Of a DNA stretch of 64,000 nt, positions 26,449 to 35,539 are shown one piece after another (the stretch's first letter is position 1; every line of letters begins with the position of its first letter). The stretch covers positions 3,016,501-3,080,500 of the forward strand of contig NZ_CP059576.1 of assembly GCF_014109825.1 (NCBI RefSeq), given 5' to 3'. Below the pieces are notes generated by a model, which worked only from the letters and a program-made list of their open reading frames with translations, was not told the origin of the DNA and did no database searches. A program made the translations under genes and the position numbers. This DNA comes from Legionella sp. PC997 (GTDB lineage: Bacteria > Pseudomonadota > Gammaproteobacteria > Legionellales > Legionellaceae).

Positions 26449-27177
26449 ATGAGCACAAGAAAAAGCCACATATTGATTATTGATGATGATCAAGAAATTA
26501 CGCATTTGATTAATGATTACTTGATTAAAAATGGTTTTCGCACCACCTGGACCTTGAATGGCTTAAACATCAAACAGTTATTAAGAGAACATAATTTTGA
26601 TTTAATTATTTTAGATATCATGCTCCCAGGCATTGATGGATTAAATTTATGTCAAACAATTCGTCAAACTCATAGCATGCCCATAATCATGCTCAGCGCA
26701 GCAAACAGTATTGCAGATCGGGTTGCCGGCCTGGAGTTAGGCGCAGATGATTATATTTCCAAACCCTTCAGCTCTCGTGAATTACTCGCACGGATCAAAG
26801 CCCAATTAAGAAGAACGCAAGGTGAATTGGAACAGGATCGTAAAAAACTAACTCCACTACAACAAATTCATTTTGATAATTGGATACTTGATCGCAATAC
26901 TCACTCTTTAATCGATAAAGAATCTGTAGCCATCCCATTAAGTCATCGAGAATATGAGCTATTGATTATTTTCTTAGAACACCCTGGTCGAATTCTGAGC
27001 CGCGATCAATTGATGGACTTATTGTACGACAAAGACTGTGACTCGCAAGATAGAACAATTGATGTACTTATAGGCCGTTTGCGAAAAAAAATTGAGCTCG
27101 ATCCGCGCAATCCACGCTCCTTATTAACGATTCGAGGAGGAGGCTATCAATTCAAAACTAAGGTTAATTTGGTATGA
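26449..27177 (+). CDS. OmpR-family response regulator
   Basis: DNA-binding partner of the next gene. The 242-residue product has a receiver domain (about 1-120) with the acidic pocket IIDDDQE, phospho-acceptor Asp in LIILDIMLPG and the conserved Lys in DDYISKPFS, then a winged-helix output domain (about 140-238) with the ending RTIDVLIGRLRKKIE...IRGGGYQF. Similar to RstA/OmpR members; the exact cognate in L. pneumophila was not identified. It overlaps the kinase start by 4 bases (ATGA), indicating translational coupling. Confidence 0.92.
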   Translation: MSTRKSHILIIDDDQEITHLINDYLIKNGFRTTWTLNGLNIKQLLREHNFDLIILDIMLPGIDGLNLCQTIRQTHSMPIIMLSAANSIADRVAGLELGADDYISKPFSSRELLARIKAQLRRTQGELEQDRKKLTPLQQIHFDNWILDRNTHSLIDKESVAIPLSHREYELLIIFLEHPGRILSRDQLMDLLYDKDCDSQDRTIDVLIGRLRKKIELDPRNPRSLLTIRGGGYQFKTKVNLV

Positions 27178-28427
27178 CGCAATTAACCAAAACCGCAAAA
27201 AAAACCCTCATCGGATTAATTCTTGGTAACTTATTAATAATTTTTTCCCTCATGCAGCTAGGGAAATATTATTATGAAAACATCCGTTCGCCTCTTCCTC
27301 CTAAAGCAGTGCACTCATTGATTCATCTCGTCACCTTATTACAAAAAAATCCACAATCCATATGGCCCTTGATCTTACGAAATCAAAGTATTTCTTGGGC
27401 TGAAATAACTTTGTCTCCTAAACCCTTGCATGATAAAAATGCATTGGTAACATTAAAAGCTCCAGTGCTTTTTAACTTAATCAAACAAAATAAAAAATTA
27501 GAATTCTCGGTTTTTATAAAAGAGAATAATTGGTTAAATATTAAGGTTATCTCCTTTTTTCCCGTCCAAGCAAACTCAGTGGTCAGCCTGTTTCTTATCT
27601 TAATTGGCGCGTTACTCTTCATCAATTATTGGGCCGTACGAACACTCAACCAACCCATTCATACCCTAATTCAAAGCCTTAATTACAGTGAGCACCAAGA
27701 AAATTGGTTACCTATCCCAGTGACTGGAAACCAGGATCAAAAAACTATTTTTAAGAAAATTAATGACTTACAAGAAAAAGTGAACAAGCTTTTAGCAAAT
27801 CGAACTCGAGTAGTTACTGCAATTTCGCATGATCTGCGCACCCCATTAACTCGTTTAAAATTACGTGCTGAATATTTGGAGGATGATCCCAATTACAACA
27901 AAATAATGTCGGATATTAATGAGATGGAACTTATGATTCGTGAAACTCTAGATTATTTCCGGGACGTCAATGTTGAGGAAAAGCCCCAACTTTTCGACTT
28001 GGTAGCTCTGCTTTCATCACTGAAAGATGATGCTCTAGAACTAAGCTATGATGTCAGTTTTACTAGTGAACCCACGAAGCTGGTCTATTATGGTACGGTG
28101 AATTTATTAAAACGGGCGTTCAATAATTTAATTAATAATGCAGTTCATTATGGTTATAAGGCGATGATTCACCTAAATTCCCTAGCTAATAAAATAGAAA
28201 TTACAATTACCGACCAGGGCCCAGGATTAGCGGAAGCCGATCTAGAACATGTTTTCTTGCCTTTTTACCGAGGTGAATATTCGCGTTCACGCAGTACCGG
28301 AGGCACCGGACTTGGATTAACTATTGCTAGAGAAATTATTCAAATGCATCAAGGCGATATTACCTTGACTAATAATTTACAAGGAGGCTTAAAAGTCATT
28401 GTAACTTTACCCATAAGAACAAATTAA
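27174..28427 (+). CDS. Sensor histidine kinase
   Basis: Inner-membrane kinase pairing with the upstream regulator. The 417-residue product has two membrane segments (about residues 12-30 and 130-152) flanking a periplasmic sensor region of about 100 residues, a HAMP-like linker, the H-box VTAISHDLRTPLTRL and ATPase motifs N (FNNLINNAVHYG), G1 (ITDQGPGLAE) and G2 (GTGLGLTIA). The stimulus is unknown; the divergent Spy-like protein hints at envelope stress. Confidence 0.92.
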   Translation: MTQLTKTAKKTLIGLILGNLLIIFSLMQLGKYYYENIRSPLPPKAVHSLIHLVTLLQKNPQSIWPLILRNQSISWAEITLSPKPLHDKNALVTLKAPVLFNLIKQNKKLEFSVFIKENNWLNIKVISFFPVQANSVVSLFLILIGALLFINYWAVRTLNQPIHTLIQSLNYSEHQENWLPIPVTGNQDQKTIFKKINDLQEKVNKLLANRTRVVTAISHDLRTPLTRLKLRAEYLEDDPNYNKIMSDINEMELMIRETLDYFRDVNVEEKPQLFDLVALLSSLKDDALELSYDVSFTSEPTKLVYYGTVNLLKRAFNNLINNAVHYGYKAMIHLNSLANKIEITITDQGPGLAEADLEHVFLPFYRGEYSRSRSTGGTGLGLTIAREIIQMHQGDITLTNNLQGGLKVIVTLPIRTN

Positions 28428-28631
28428 AATTTGCGCATTCCGAAAAGATACTACCTCCCTAATGCAGTTAATGAGCTTCAGTAGATGGTATCGTCTTATA
28501 ATGAAATAATTCACAATATTAAAGGCTGAAGAGCCCTCTTGCCAAACTCATGATGACTGCTCAGAATAAGAACACGTCATCCCAAATCCAGTAAGGGATC
28601 TCCAGTAAGTAGTATATCCTGCGCTAAGATC

Positions 28632-29591
28632 TCAAATTAAATTCGCAGCCCCTTCCAGACGTGTCTTAAGTAAGAATAGTATTATATTTTTCTTCTCATT
28701 GGGTAGAGAATTGGATTGTACCAAACCCAAACAATATTCAGCGAAGGCTGCAAGTTTTTGCTGGTTTGTCTGTGTCGATTCCTCCAACATATGAGCTTTT
28801 CTATAATTATTTTCCAGCTCGTTAACAACAACATCCATCATCTTCGAATCCGGATTTTTTATTTTTTCTATCCCCGCTTGTTTACTAACTTCCGCAATTT
28901 GTTCTAAAAGATCGCTAACTTGTTCCGAGGTCACTTCGTTCGTTTGATTCCGTTTGTTCGCAATGGACTTTAAGTCATTTCGATGCGTACTTTCCCAATA
29001 TTCCCTATCACCCTGGAATGCAATTACAGTCATCAGCACTCGAGAATCAATGTTTTTTTGATTAAATAACGCCCGGTCAGTGATATTAAAAGTCCAATCA
29101 TTCTTCAGTCTAAAAAAGGGTCGATACAGAGTAGCCATTTGTCTATCGGTTACTGGATCATAGATTGTGAATGTCGTCCCCCAGAAGTTCATACTCGCCT
29201 TAGCCAATTTTGTATACCCGTCTGGTCCATAAACATCAAAGGTAGGAAAAAAGGCAAATAATCGTTCATCAGCAGCTCCAATAAAATTTTCATAATTATC
29301 GTACACATCAAAATGGGCAGTCAGCGAAAGAAATCTTGAGCGCGCATAAGCTAACTTATTATCAAAAGGATCAAAAAATTCATACGTTAATAACAGACTA
29401 AAGAACTTTCTATATAAAGTACCTAATTTTCGTGTTTTTGTTTCAATGTCATAGCTAGTGGTTAAACTGATCCAATGTTCTTTAATGAACATTTCATCTG
29501 GAATTTCCGTATTTATTTGGGCAAAACTTGTATTAATACCTATGAATAGTGAAAATAAAATAGCGATTGCATTGTTCATATAAAACTTCAT
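28632..29591 (-). CDS. Exported protein with LURP-one/tubby-like beta-barrel resemblance
   Basis: Function not established. The 319-residue product has a signal peptide (about residues 1-25). The next 170 residues repeat a pattern of the form F-x-V-Y-D/G-x-x-x: YEFFDPFDNKLAYARSR, FDVYDNYENFIGAA, FDVYGPDGYTKLAKA, FTIYDPVTDRQMATL. This resembles the strand repeats of LURP-one-related and tubby C-terminal-like barrels, which bind lipids in other proteins. The rest is helical and charged. It lies 246 bases after icmB, where L. pneumophila carries tphA-icmF-icmH. The fold call is inference. Confidence 0.6.
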   Translation of the reverse strand: MKFYMNNAIAILFSLFIGINTSFAQINTEIPDEMFIKEHWISLTTSYDIETKTRKLGTLYRKFFSLLLTYEFFDPFDNKLAYARSRFLSLTAHFDVYDNYENFIGAADERLFAFFPTFDVYGPDGYTKLAKASMNFWGTTFTIYDPVTDRQMATLYRPFFRLKNDWTFNITDRALFNQKNIDSRVLMTVIAFQGDREYWESTHRNDLKSIANKRNQTNEVTSEQVSDLLEQIAEVSKQAGIEKIKNPDSKMMDVVVNELENNYRKAHMLEESTQTNQQKLAAFAEYCLGLVQSNSLPNEKKNIILFLLKTRLEGAANLI

Positions 29592-29837
29592 CCTATGCTT
29601 CCTTTTTTATTATTTTTATTCGTTCCAGAATGAATTGAATACTGCATTTCATTCATGATTCAGAAGGTTGATTATAGGGAAGTTCTCTTAATAGAAATAT
29701 TAATTGCATGATGCTGTTTGATATAAGAATAATATTATTATGTTAGCGGAGTGGGATTTTAAAAGAATCCCGTACAAATGCCAACTTAATACGGGATTAC
29801 ATTAAGCATAAAAAGATAAAAAGAGGAAAAGTCCAAC

Positions 29838-32800
29838 TCAAGTTAATTTTGCAGGTAAACTCTTCACATCAGGATTTTTTGAATACGCTTCAAGAATTTC
29901 ATTAATTAATTGTTCTACAATACTTTCTTTAAGTTCTTCTTCAATCAAACCCATTTTTTCTTTCATACTATTCAGCCGGGTTTCTAATTCTTTGGCAACT
30001 GAACCATTAGGAAAAAGCGCGGCCAAAACACGCCTAGCTTCCCCAGGGCCAAGATGACGATATAAGTGGTTTCTCACCGTAGCATCTTCAGCCGTGGTAC
30101 TAAATGCCCAAAGTTCTACTGGCCCTAAGGTCAAGGTAAGCAACTGAACATTCACACCAGTTTTGGTAGCATATTGAGCTAAAAACGTTCCCCCACCTTG
30201 TCGTGGACCATGGACTCGGCTTCGCAAAGCAGTTTTTGCAGTATCCGAGAGTCCAAATATTGCAGTTGTTTTTTCAATCGCTTGTGAAGGTCCTGCATCC
30301 ATGATGTAAATTGCAGTGGCAAAATCGATCATTACCGGATCAAAGTCATCAACTGACTGGGATAACAAGGCGATTTGTACTTTCCATTTACGTCCTTCCC
30401 GCATATCGATAATAACTTGTTCACGCACTGCAGCAGATTTTGAAGTACGATGGAACTCGTCATAAACAATACGTTTGTGATCTTCACGAATTTCTTGCAC
30501 TCTTTCTTTATGATATTCCTTGTATTGCTCCGGGATATTATTTAGGCTCTCTTCAGTTAAATAATAATGTCTTGCCAACACATAACGTGCCAACATATAC
30601 ATAACCGCCGTCTGTCTGTCTGCGGCATCCCCACCACTTTTTGCAACTTCATCGAGATCAAGCGATACTACCCGTGCATCACCAATATCAAAGGCACTCA
30701 CACGTGATAAGATAGGATATTCCCGAACTGCCGCAGAGATCATTCGAGAAAACGCGTTAATTAATGACTCACCAGTCGGTGCCGTTATCCGTTCATATAA
30801 ATCTTCAATAGAGGGGGTACGACAAATGGATGCAGCATCAGCCAATAAAGGCATCGCATAGCGTTGAGCCAACATCGCCTCATGAACAAATCCTGCTGAA
30901 TAAAGTGAGTCAGTTACTTCCCACCACGTTGATTTTGAATCACGAATAAAACCAATTTCTTCTAATATACTGTCAATAAATTCCTCAATCCCAGGGGAAT
31001 ACGGGGCAGGATTATACTCATCAGCCAAACTTTTATATAATTCATCTACGACCATACCCGCAAGATCGGGCATACCATCGTAGGGCCTTTCTGCCCCAAG
31101 CGGCGTAGTGAGTAACGTTATAAAGTTCACTAAAAAAGCACGTTCTAATGCGGTAGGATAACGACATCCTAATTGGGTATCAAAAGGATTAATGGAATAC
31201 TCAGGGGTCATCCTCAAGCGATGATAAGCAACCAAATGACGTTTTGATGCGGGAAGCGCCTCTTTGAGTAGAGAGATAAGTCCACTACTTGAAGGTCCAA
31301 TATCAATAATCGCAATACGTGGTAAACGTAACAATCCACCCGACAAGCATAATGCTAAATTAATCGCATTGGATAAAACTGACTTACCAGAACCAGGACG
31401 TGCATAAACCAAATCAATCCAAGTAGTTTGTTCTGTAGATCCAGGTTGAAATGGCCAAGGCTTACCATCCGGTGTTCTAAAAAGCAATGCGCCTTTTGTC
31501 CAAGGTGAAGCAGGACGAGTAATAGGTAATATAGAGATTACCGAACTGAGGGGAGCGACTGTAGGTACTGCAGTACTATTGAGCGTAGCTCCTAACATTG
31601 TGGAAACAAAACCACCAAAAGGGTCACCACAAATTTCAGAAACATCAGTTGATCCCCAGCCTTCAATTGCTTTTACTAACTCAGAACTACGTTGACGCAA
31701 TAATGGCATTCTGTCTTCAGGTGCCCATGTTGTAGCCACAACCCGCAAGCGTACTAGAGATTCATCCGTATTAAGCTGTATATATTTTAATAAATTTACT
31801 GAATCACTGATCAAACGATTTTGGGCAGAACTAAAAGTAAGAATCGCAGCCAGCATTCCTTTGAGCTTAATTGTGGCAAGTCCTTCACTTTCAATTAAGA
31901 AAGAAATTCGCCAAGGAACATGGGAAGGAAGTATGCGGGAAAATAACTGAACAAATGGTCTGAGATCCTTAGGAAATAAATCGATGTAGGTTGATGAATA
32001 AATCTTATCTCCAACCCTCACTGTGCGTAAGTCTAATACTTCAGCGTCACGAGGAAATACTTGTTTAGCCAATGATGGCCATAATAAATCAGAAGCATCG
32101 CCTTCAAAACTGTTTATTTCTCTAATTGTAACCTTATCTCCAGGCAAACTTGGGCGCCATTCATCAGCAGTATAATCTGGATCTGCAGTCATGCGAATTG
32201 CATGGATGGCATCATGAACCTCCAATAATTTAACAAACACATGATGCGAATCCATATCATTCACCACCGATCGCACATATGCGTCATGGGTGTCACGTAA
32301 CTCTGGAATTGCGGCATAGATAGTCTGGCTGTTCTTAAAAGGTGGAGCCTTCATATCTTTAATCATCTTCATTTTAGTTTTGTTAGCAATTTTTAATTGC
32401 TCTGATGTTAAATTGAAGGGACGTGTGAACAGCACAAAATATACGCGTTCTTCCGCGCACCAGGATGCCATATAATCAACTCGTTCTTGAAACAAGTCTT
32501 CTAAATTCAGTTCCAGTCGTTTGGCAGTAGCCGTAGCGGGTTGATAGGTATCTTGGATCAATTTCTTTATGTTTTGTTTATCATGACTAAAATAAACCTG
32601 CAAAGCATGTCCTGGACGCCCCATAGCAGCTTGAAATGAATTGGTTAGACCTGCAACCAAATTATCAAATTCAGCATTTCCTACAAGGGCTGATACGCCT
32701 TCAACCTTCAAAACTGATACTAAGGAGCCATCGTGATTAACCAACACTGTTGGACTATCAGCTGTTTCTAAATCAATATATGATTCTGTTGTTTGCTTGA

Positions 32801-32867
32801 GCGATGTACTTAGCCAGGCAAAGAAGGTATCTATTCCTTCAAAAAAAGATTCTGACCAATGCGCCAT
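29838..32867 (-). CDS. icmB: Dot/Icm ATPase IcmB (DotO)
   Basis: VirB4-like cytoplasmic ATPase at the inner-membrane base of the type IVB secretion system, energising apparatus function with DotB. The 1009-residue product equals the L. pneumophila length once the start MAHWSESFFEG at 32867 (GAGGAAC upstream) is used instead of the ATG four codons earlier. Walker A is ARPGSGKSVL near the middle; Walker B-like RIVYDEFHRT follows in the C-terminal half. Last gene of the icm cluster here, 13 bases after icmJ. Confidence 0.97.
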   Translation of the reverse strand: MAHWSESFFEGIDTFFAWLSTSLKQTTESYIDLETADSPTVLVNHDGSLVSVLKVEGVSALVGNAEFDNLVAGLTNSFQAAMGRPGHALQVYFSHDKQNIKKLIQDTYQPATATAKRLELNLEDLFQERVDYMASWCAEERVYFVLFTRPFNLTSEQLKIANKTKMKMIKDMKAPPFKNSQTIYAAIPELRDTHDAYVRSVVNDMDSHHVFVKLLEVHDAIHAIRMTADPDYTADEWRPSLPGDKVTIREINSFEGDASDLLWPSLAKQVFPRDAEVLDLRTVRVGDKIYSSTYIDLFPKDLRPFVQLFSRILPSHVPWRISFLIESEGLATIKLKGMLAAILTFSSAQNRLISDSVNLLKYIQLNTDESLVRLRVVATTWAPEDRMPLLRQRSSELVKAIEGWGSTDVSEICGDPFGGFVSTMLGATLNSTAVPTVAPLSSVISILPITRPASPWTKGALLFRTPDGKPWPFQPGSTEQTTWIDLVYARPGSGKSVLSNAINLALCLSGGLLRLPRIAIIDIGPSSSGLISLLKEALPASKRHLVAYHRLRMTPEYSINPFDTQLGCRYPTALERAFLVNFITLLTTPLGAERPYDGMPDLAGMVVDELYKSLADEYNPAPYSPGIEEFIDSILEEIGFIRDSKSTWWEVTDSLYSAGFVHEAMLAQRYAMPLLADAASICRTPSIEDLYERITAPTGESLINAFSRMISAAVREYPILSRVSAFDIGDARVVSLDLDEVAKSGGDAADRQTAVMYMLARYVLARHYYLTEESLNNIPEQYKEYHKERVQEIREDHKRIVYDEFHRTSKSAAVREQVIIDMREGRKWKVQIALLSQSVDDFDPVMIDFATAIYIMDAGPSQAIEKTTAIFGLSDTAKTALRSRVHGPRQGGGTFLAQYATKTGVNVQLLTLTLGPVELWAFSTTAEDATVRNHLYRHLGPGEARRVLAALFPNGSVAKELETRLNSMKEKMGLIEEELKESIVEQLINEILEAYSKNPDVKSLPAKLT

Positions 32868-32880
32868 TCCGTTCCTCACA

Positions 32881-33507
32881 TTAACTTGAAATTTCTTCTA
32901 ATGCACTTGCAGCCCATTTTTCAATTTGTTTACGAAATTTGGCCCTTGATGGCAATAGAAGTATATCTTTAAATAATTGAGCTCTTCGCTCTTCGTCATT
33001 TACACCTGCATCAATCATTAACTGACCGAATATTGCAGGGTCGCTAGTTCCTTCACCAAATTTTTCTTCCACGAGTTGAGAACGAAACTTGAAAGCTCGA
33101 TAAATATTTTGTGCACTGGATTTATACCCCGTATCATTAGTGATCGCACAAAATAGTACATGACATATGCTATTCAACTCAGCTTGGGTTAACTCAGGAA
33201 GATAGATTAAGGTACCTCCACCATATCCCCCCACGCCAACAGATTCAACAAAAAAGCACTGGGCACAGAAACAACATGAGGTAACCAAGTTATCTAATTT
33301 GTTGTTAGCATAATTATTATCAATATTTACCACTTCTTGAAATAAGCGTGCTTGAAATCCACAAAACCTACACGTATACCTATCTCTTTGAAATACTTTT
33401 TGCTCGAACGACTTGAATCGCTCGTCTACCTTTCTGGCTGAATACAAACGCCATGAACCTGGCGTAGCCATTAATTTTAATTTGTTTTGTTCTAGATTAA
33501 CTGCCAT
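32881..33507 (-). CDS. icmJ: Dot/Icm coupling-complex protein IcmJ (DotN)
   Basis: Zinc-binding protein that binds the C-terminal region of IcmO/DotL in the type IV coupling complex. The 208-residue product (start MAVNLEQNKLKLMATPGSWRLYS, the L. pneumophila length) has paired cysteines in CRFCGF and CCFCAQCF, resembling an HNH/zinc-ribbon fold. An in-frame start 13 codons earlier is possible but gives an extra Cys-rich tail not expected in the family. Confidence 0.95.
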   Translation of the reverse strand: MAVNLEQNKLKLMATPGSWRLYSARKVDERFKSFEQKVFQRDRYTCRFCGFQARLFQEVVNIDNNYANNKLDNLVTSCCFCAQCFFVESVGVGGYGGGTLIYLPELTQAELNSICHVLFCAITNDTGYKSSAQNIYRAFKFRSQLVEEKFGEGTSDPAIFGQLMIDAGVNDEERRAQLFKDILLLPSRAKFRKQIEKWAASALEEISS

Positions 33508-33637
33508 ATTCTTTGGCTCACATTTATTACAATCAATTTTTGGCAATTATTCGTTTAACACTCATTAAAAGATCCTCTTCCCTTACGGGAGGAGGATCAG
33601 AAATGAATCTTACCATTATAAAGCAACTACTAAATTA

Positions 33638-34045
33638 TTAGCCGCCGCTTGTATAAACTGTTCCGCTTGGGCCTGCAGTTTGACCACCACTACCGCCGAA
33701 CATTGTTACTCCGGTTACCCCTAGAATAGAAGGAAGGAATAATAACGCCGCAGCGATAAATACCAAAGCAATTGGTGTACCTATTGGAATCTGGGTGGGG
33801 TTATCTTTATGTTGTTTAAATTTCATAATAGCACCGATTGAGAATCCCAATCCAGCCAGATAAGAACCTGCAGTGATTAATTTGGTCAAATTCTCAAATG
33901 ACCCAGTAATCGTTGAGGCCATCTTTCCTACAGACATCCCGCCTCCTGCTGCGGCCTCTGGACTTACCAAAGCCAATAAACTTAAACAAATAAAACTGCC
34001 TAACCAATATTTGTAGCTAGATTTACTAATGACTTTACTCTTCAC
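33638..34045 (-). CDS. icmD: Dot/Icm inner-membrane protein IcmD (DotP)
   Basis: Small inner-membrane component of the secretion system, related in architecture to IcmC. The roughly 135-residue product has an N-terminal hydrophobic/signal-like segment, two further membrane segments and a Gly/Ser-rich end. The chosen start is GTG at 34045, which has a strong GGGGAGAAAAAG in front and gives nearly the L. pneumophila length; a GTG 10 codons upstream (34075) lacks a ribosome site. Gaps of about 60 bases (to icmC) and 130 bases (to icmJ) surround it. Confidence 0.92.
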   Translation of the reverse strand: MKSKVISKSSYKYWLGSFICLSLLALVSPEAAAGGGMSVGKMASTITGSFENLTKLITAGSYLAGLGFSIGAIMKFKQHKDNPTQIPIGTPIALVFIAAALLFLPSILGVTGVTMFGGSGGQTAGPSGTVYTSGG

Positions 34046-34107
34046 CTTTTTCTCCCCAATTTTAAATTTACTCACAATTAAATCAAATTAATATCGTGCT
34101 TTGCCTT

Positions 34108-34689
34108 TCACGATGTCCCATATAAAGTATTATTAATCATCTCAATTGTACCTACAATGTTAATCGCTAATATCCCTCCAAACACGTGAACTAAACCTTT
34201 TCCTGTTCCTCCTGGTGGTTGTCCCTGCGAAGCAGAGCGGGCAATCAACACCCATCCTCTTACGAAGGCAACTAAACCGATGACCTGAATAATAATTGTC
34301 AAGGGTCTTCCCACAACACTTCCAGAACCGAATAAGGTATCAAGTGTCGTATTATTACCTCCGGTTGGAGCATACTGGAGAACATTTTGATAACCAAAAG
34401 TACTCACCATTAATGTTGAAAAAGCCGATGGAAAATAAATAAATAACGCGCCAACAAATAGATATACAATCGGTTCTTTCATACTCGTATTACTGGACAT
34501 CATCGTACGAGCTTCACCATATGTCTTTAAACTATAGACTGCTTTGAACAAAAAAGCACAACCAATCAGATACGCACCTCCGGTAATAAGACGCTCTACA
34601 GGAATCAGCGAATTTGCAATATTATTTAATATATTAACTTGACCTGATATCCAGCAAGCTACACTTCCGCCCGTACATGTATCAGCCAT
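34108..34689 (-). CDS. icmC: Dot/Icm inner-membrane protein IcmC (DotE)
   Basis: Polytopic inner-membrane protein needed for secretion; biochemical role unknown. The 193-residue product starts MADTCTGGSVACW (L. pneumophila length class) after a GAGGTG ribosome site, 8 bases after the icmG stop, and has four membrane segments (about residues 25-50, 75-95, 120-145 and 165-185). An upstream in-frame start at 34701 overlaps icmG and lacks a ribosome site. Confidence 0.94.
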   Translation of the reverse strand: MADTCTGGSVACWISGQVNILNNIANSLIPVERLITGGAYLIGCAFLFKAVYSLKTYGEARTMMSSNTSMKEPIVYLFVGALFIYFPSAFSTLMVSTFGYQNVLQYAPTGGNNTTLDTLFGSGSVVGRPLTIIIQVIGLVAFVRGWVLIARSASQGQPPGGTGKGLVHVFGGILAINIVGTIEMINNTLYGTS

Positions 34690-34697
34690 ACAACACC

Positions 34698-35522
34698 TCA
34701 ACTATCTTCTTGACTAAATCTGATTACTCGCCCTGAACTGGTTAAGACCCTACCCTGCATCGAGTCAATAAGCTTAACAGTCCCATATCCTGCGATTTTT
34801 GTCCCTTCTCTTACTGTAAGTGTAGAACCATTTGTGCCAATTAGCCAAGCCCGACCAGGAATTACTGCATTTATATAATAATTTATTTGTGGGGCCACGT
34901 GTTGAATACGCACTACTCGCTTTACAGGTTTAGGTTTTGTACGTTCTATTAATACGTTAATTACTTCTGATTGTTTGACAACCTGATTATTTAAATCGGT
35001 AATCATTTGATTCAGTTTGGTAATCTGGGCATTCAATGCATTGACATTATTATTAACATTCCCCACTTGCTGGTTCATTGAACTAACCTCGGATTGAACC
35101 GATTGTTGACTGGCCTCAATAGATGCTACTTTTTGCTGTAGCGCTGCATTGCTCTCTTGGAGCGCCGAGGTTTGCGGAGATGGCTCTTGTACTACTGGTT
35201 GAATAGGTTCCTGTGGAATCTCAGTCACCGGTGGAGCCGGAGGCGGTGTGATTTCTGCTATAGGAGCAGGCGTTATACTTTCCTTAGGAGGGGGAGGGCT
35301 TTTAGAAAACATCCCACCGATAAATTTATACATCAACATCGCAAAAACAATAACACCTACCGCAATTAAAGCATTTCGTTTGATATTCTTTTGAGGCCCC
35401 ATTCCTCCTGGACGTGCGGGAGCAGAGCTTTTTGTATCAAACTCTGAAGTATCTAATGATTCATTCTCAAGAGAATCTAATTCTTCGAATTTATATTCAT
35501 CGTTTTGATCATTATCTGCCAT
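34698..35522 (-). CDS. icmG: Dot/Icm inner-membrane protein IcmG (DotF)
   Basis: Bitopic inner-membrane protein of the Dot core complex; in L. pneumophila it interacts with effectors and self-associates. The 274-residue product has an acidic cytoplasmic N terminus (MADNDQNDEYKFEELDS), one membrane segment (about 50-68), a Pro-rich periplasmic linker (about 75-115), a coiled coil (about 118-185) and a small C-terminal beta domain (INYYINAVIPGRAWLIG onward). Close in length to the 269-residue L. pneumophila protein. Confidence 0.96.
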   Translation of the reverse strand: MADNDQNDEYKFEELDSLENESLDTSEFDTKSSAPARPGGMGPQKNIKRNALIAVGVIVFAMLMYKFIGGMFSKSPPPPKESITPAPIAEITPPPAPPVTEIPQEPIQPVVQEPSPQTSALQESNAALQQKVASIEASQQSVQSEVSSMNQQVGNVNNNVNALNAQITKLNQMITDLNNQVVKQSEVINVLIERTKPKPVKRVVRIQHVAPQINYYINAVIPGRAWLIGTNGSTLTVREGTKIAGYGTVKLIDSMQGRVLTSSGRVIRFSQEDS

Positions 35523-35539
35523 TTTTACCTACCATCAAA

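Noticed and set aside
29753-29771. GGGATT/AATCCC hairpin after icmB as a terminator
   Set aside because: Six-bp stem without a following T-run, and an alternative pairing CCCGTA/TACGGG competes; possible but too weak to list.
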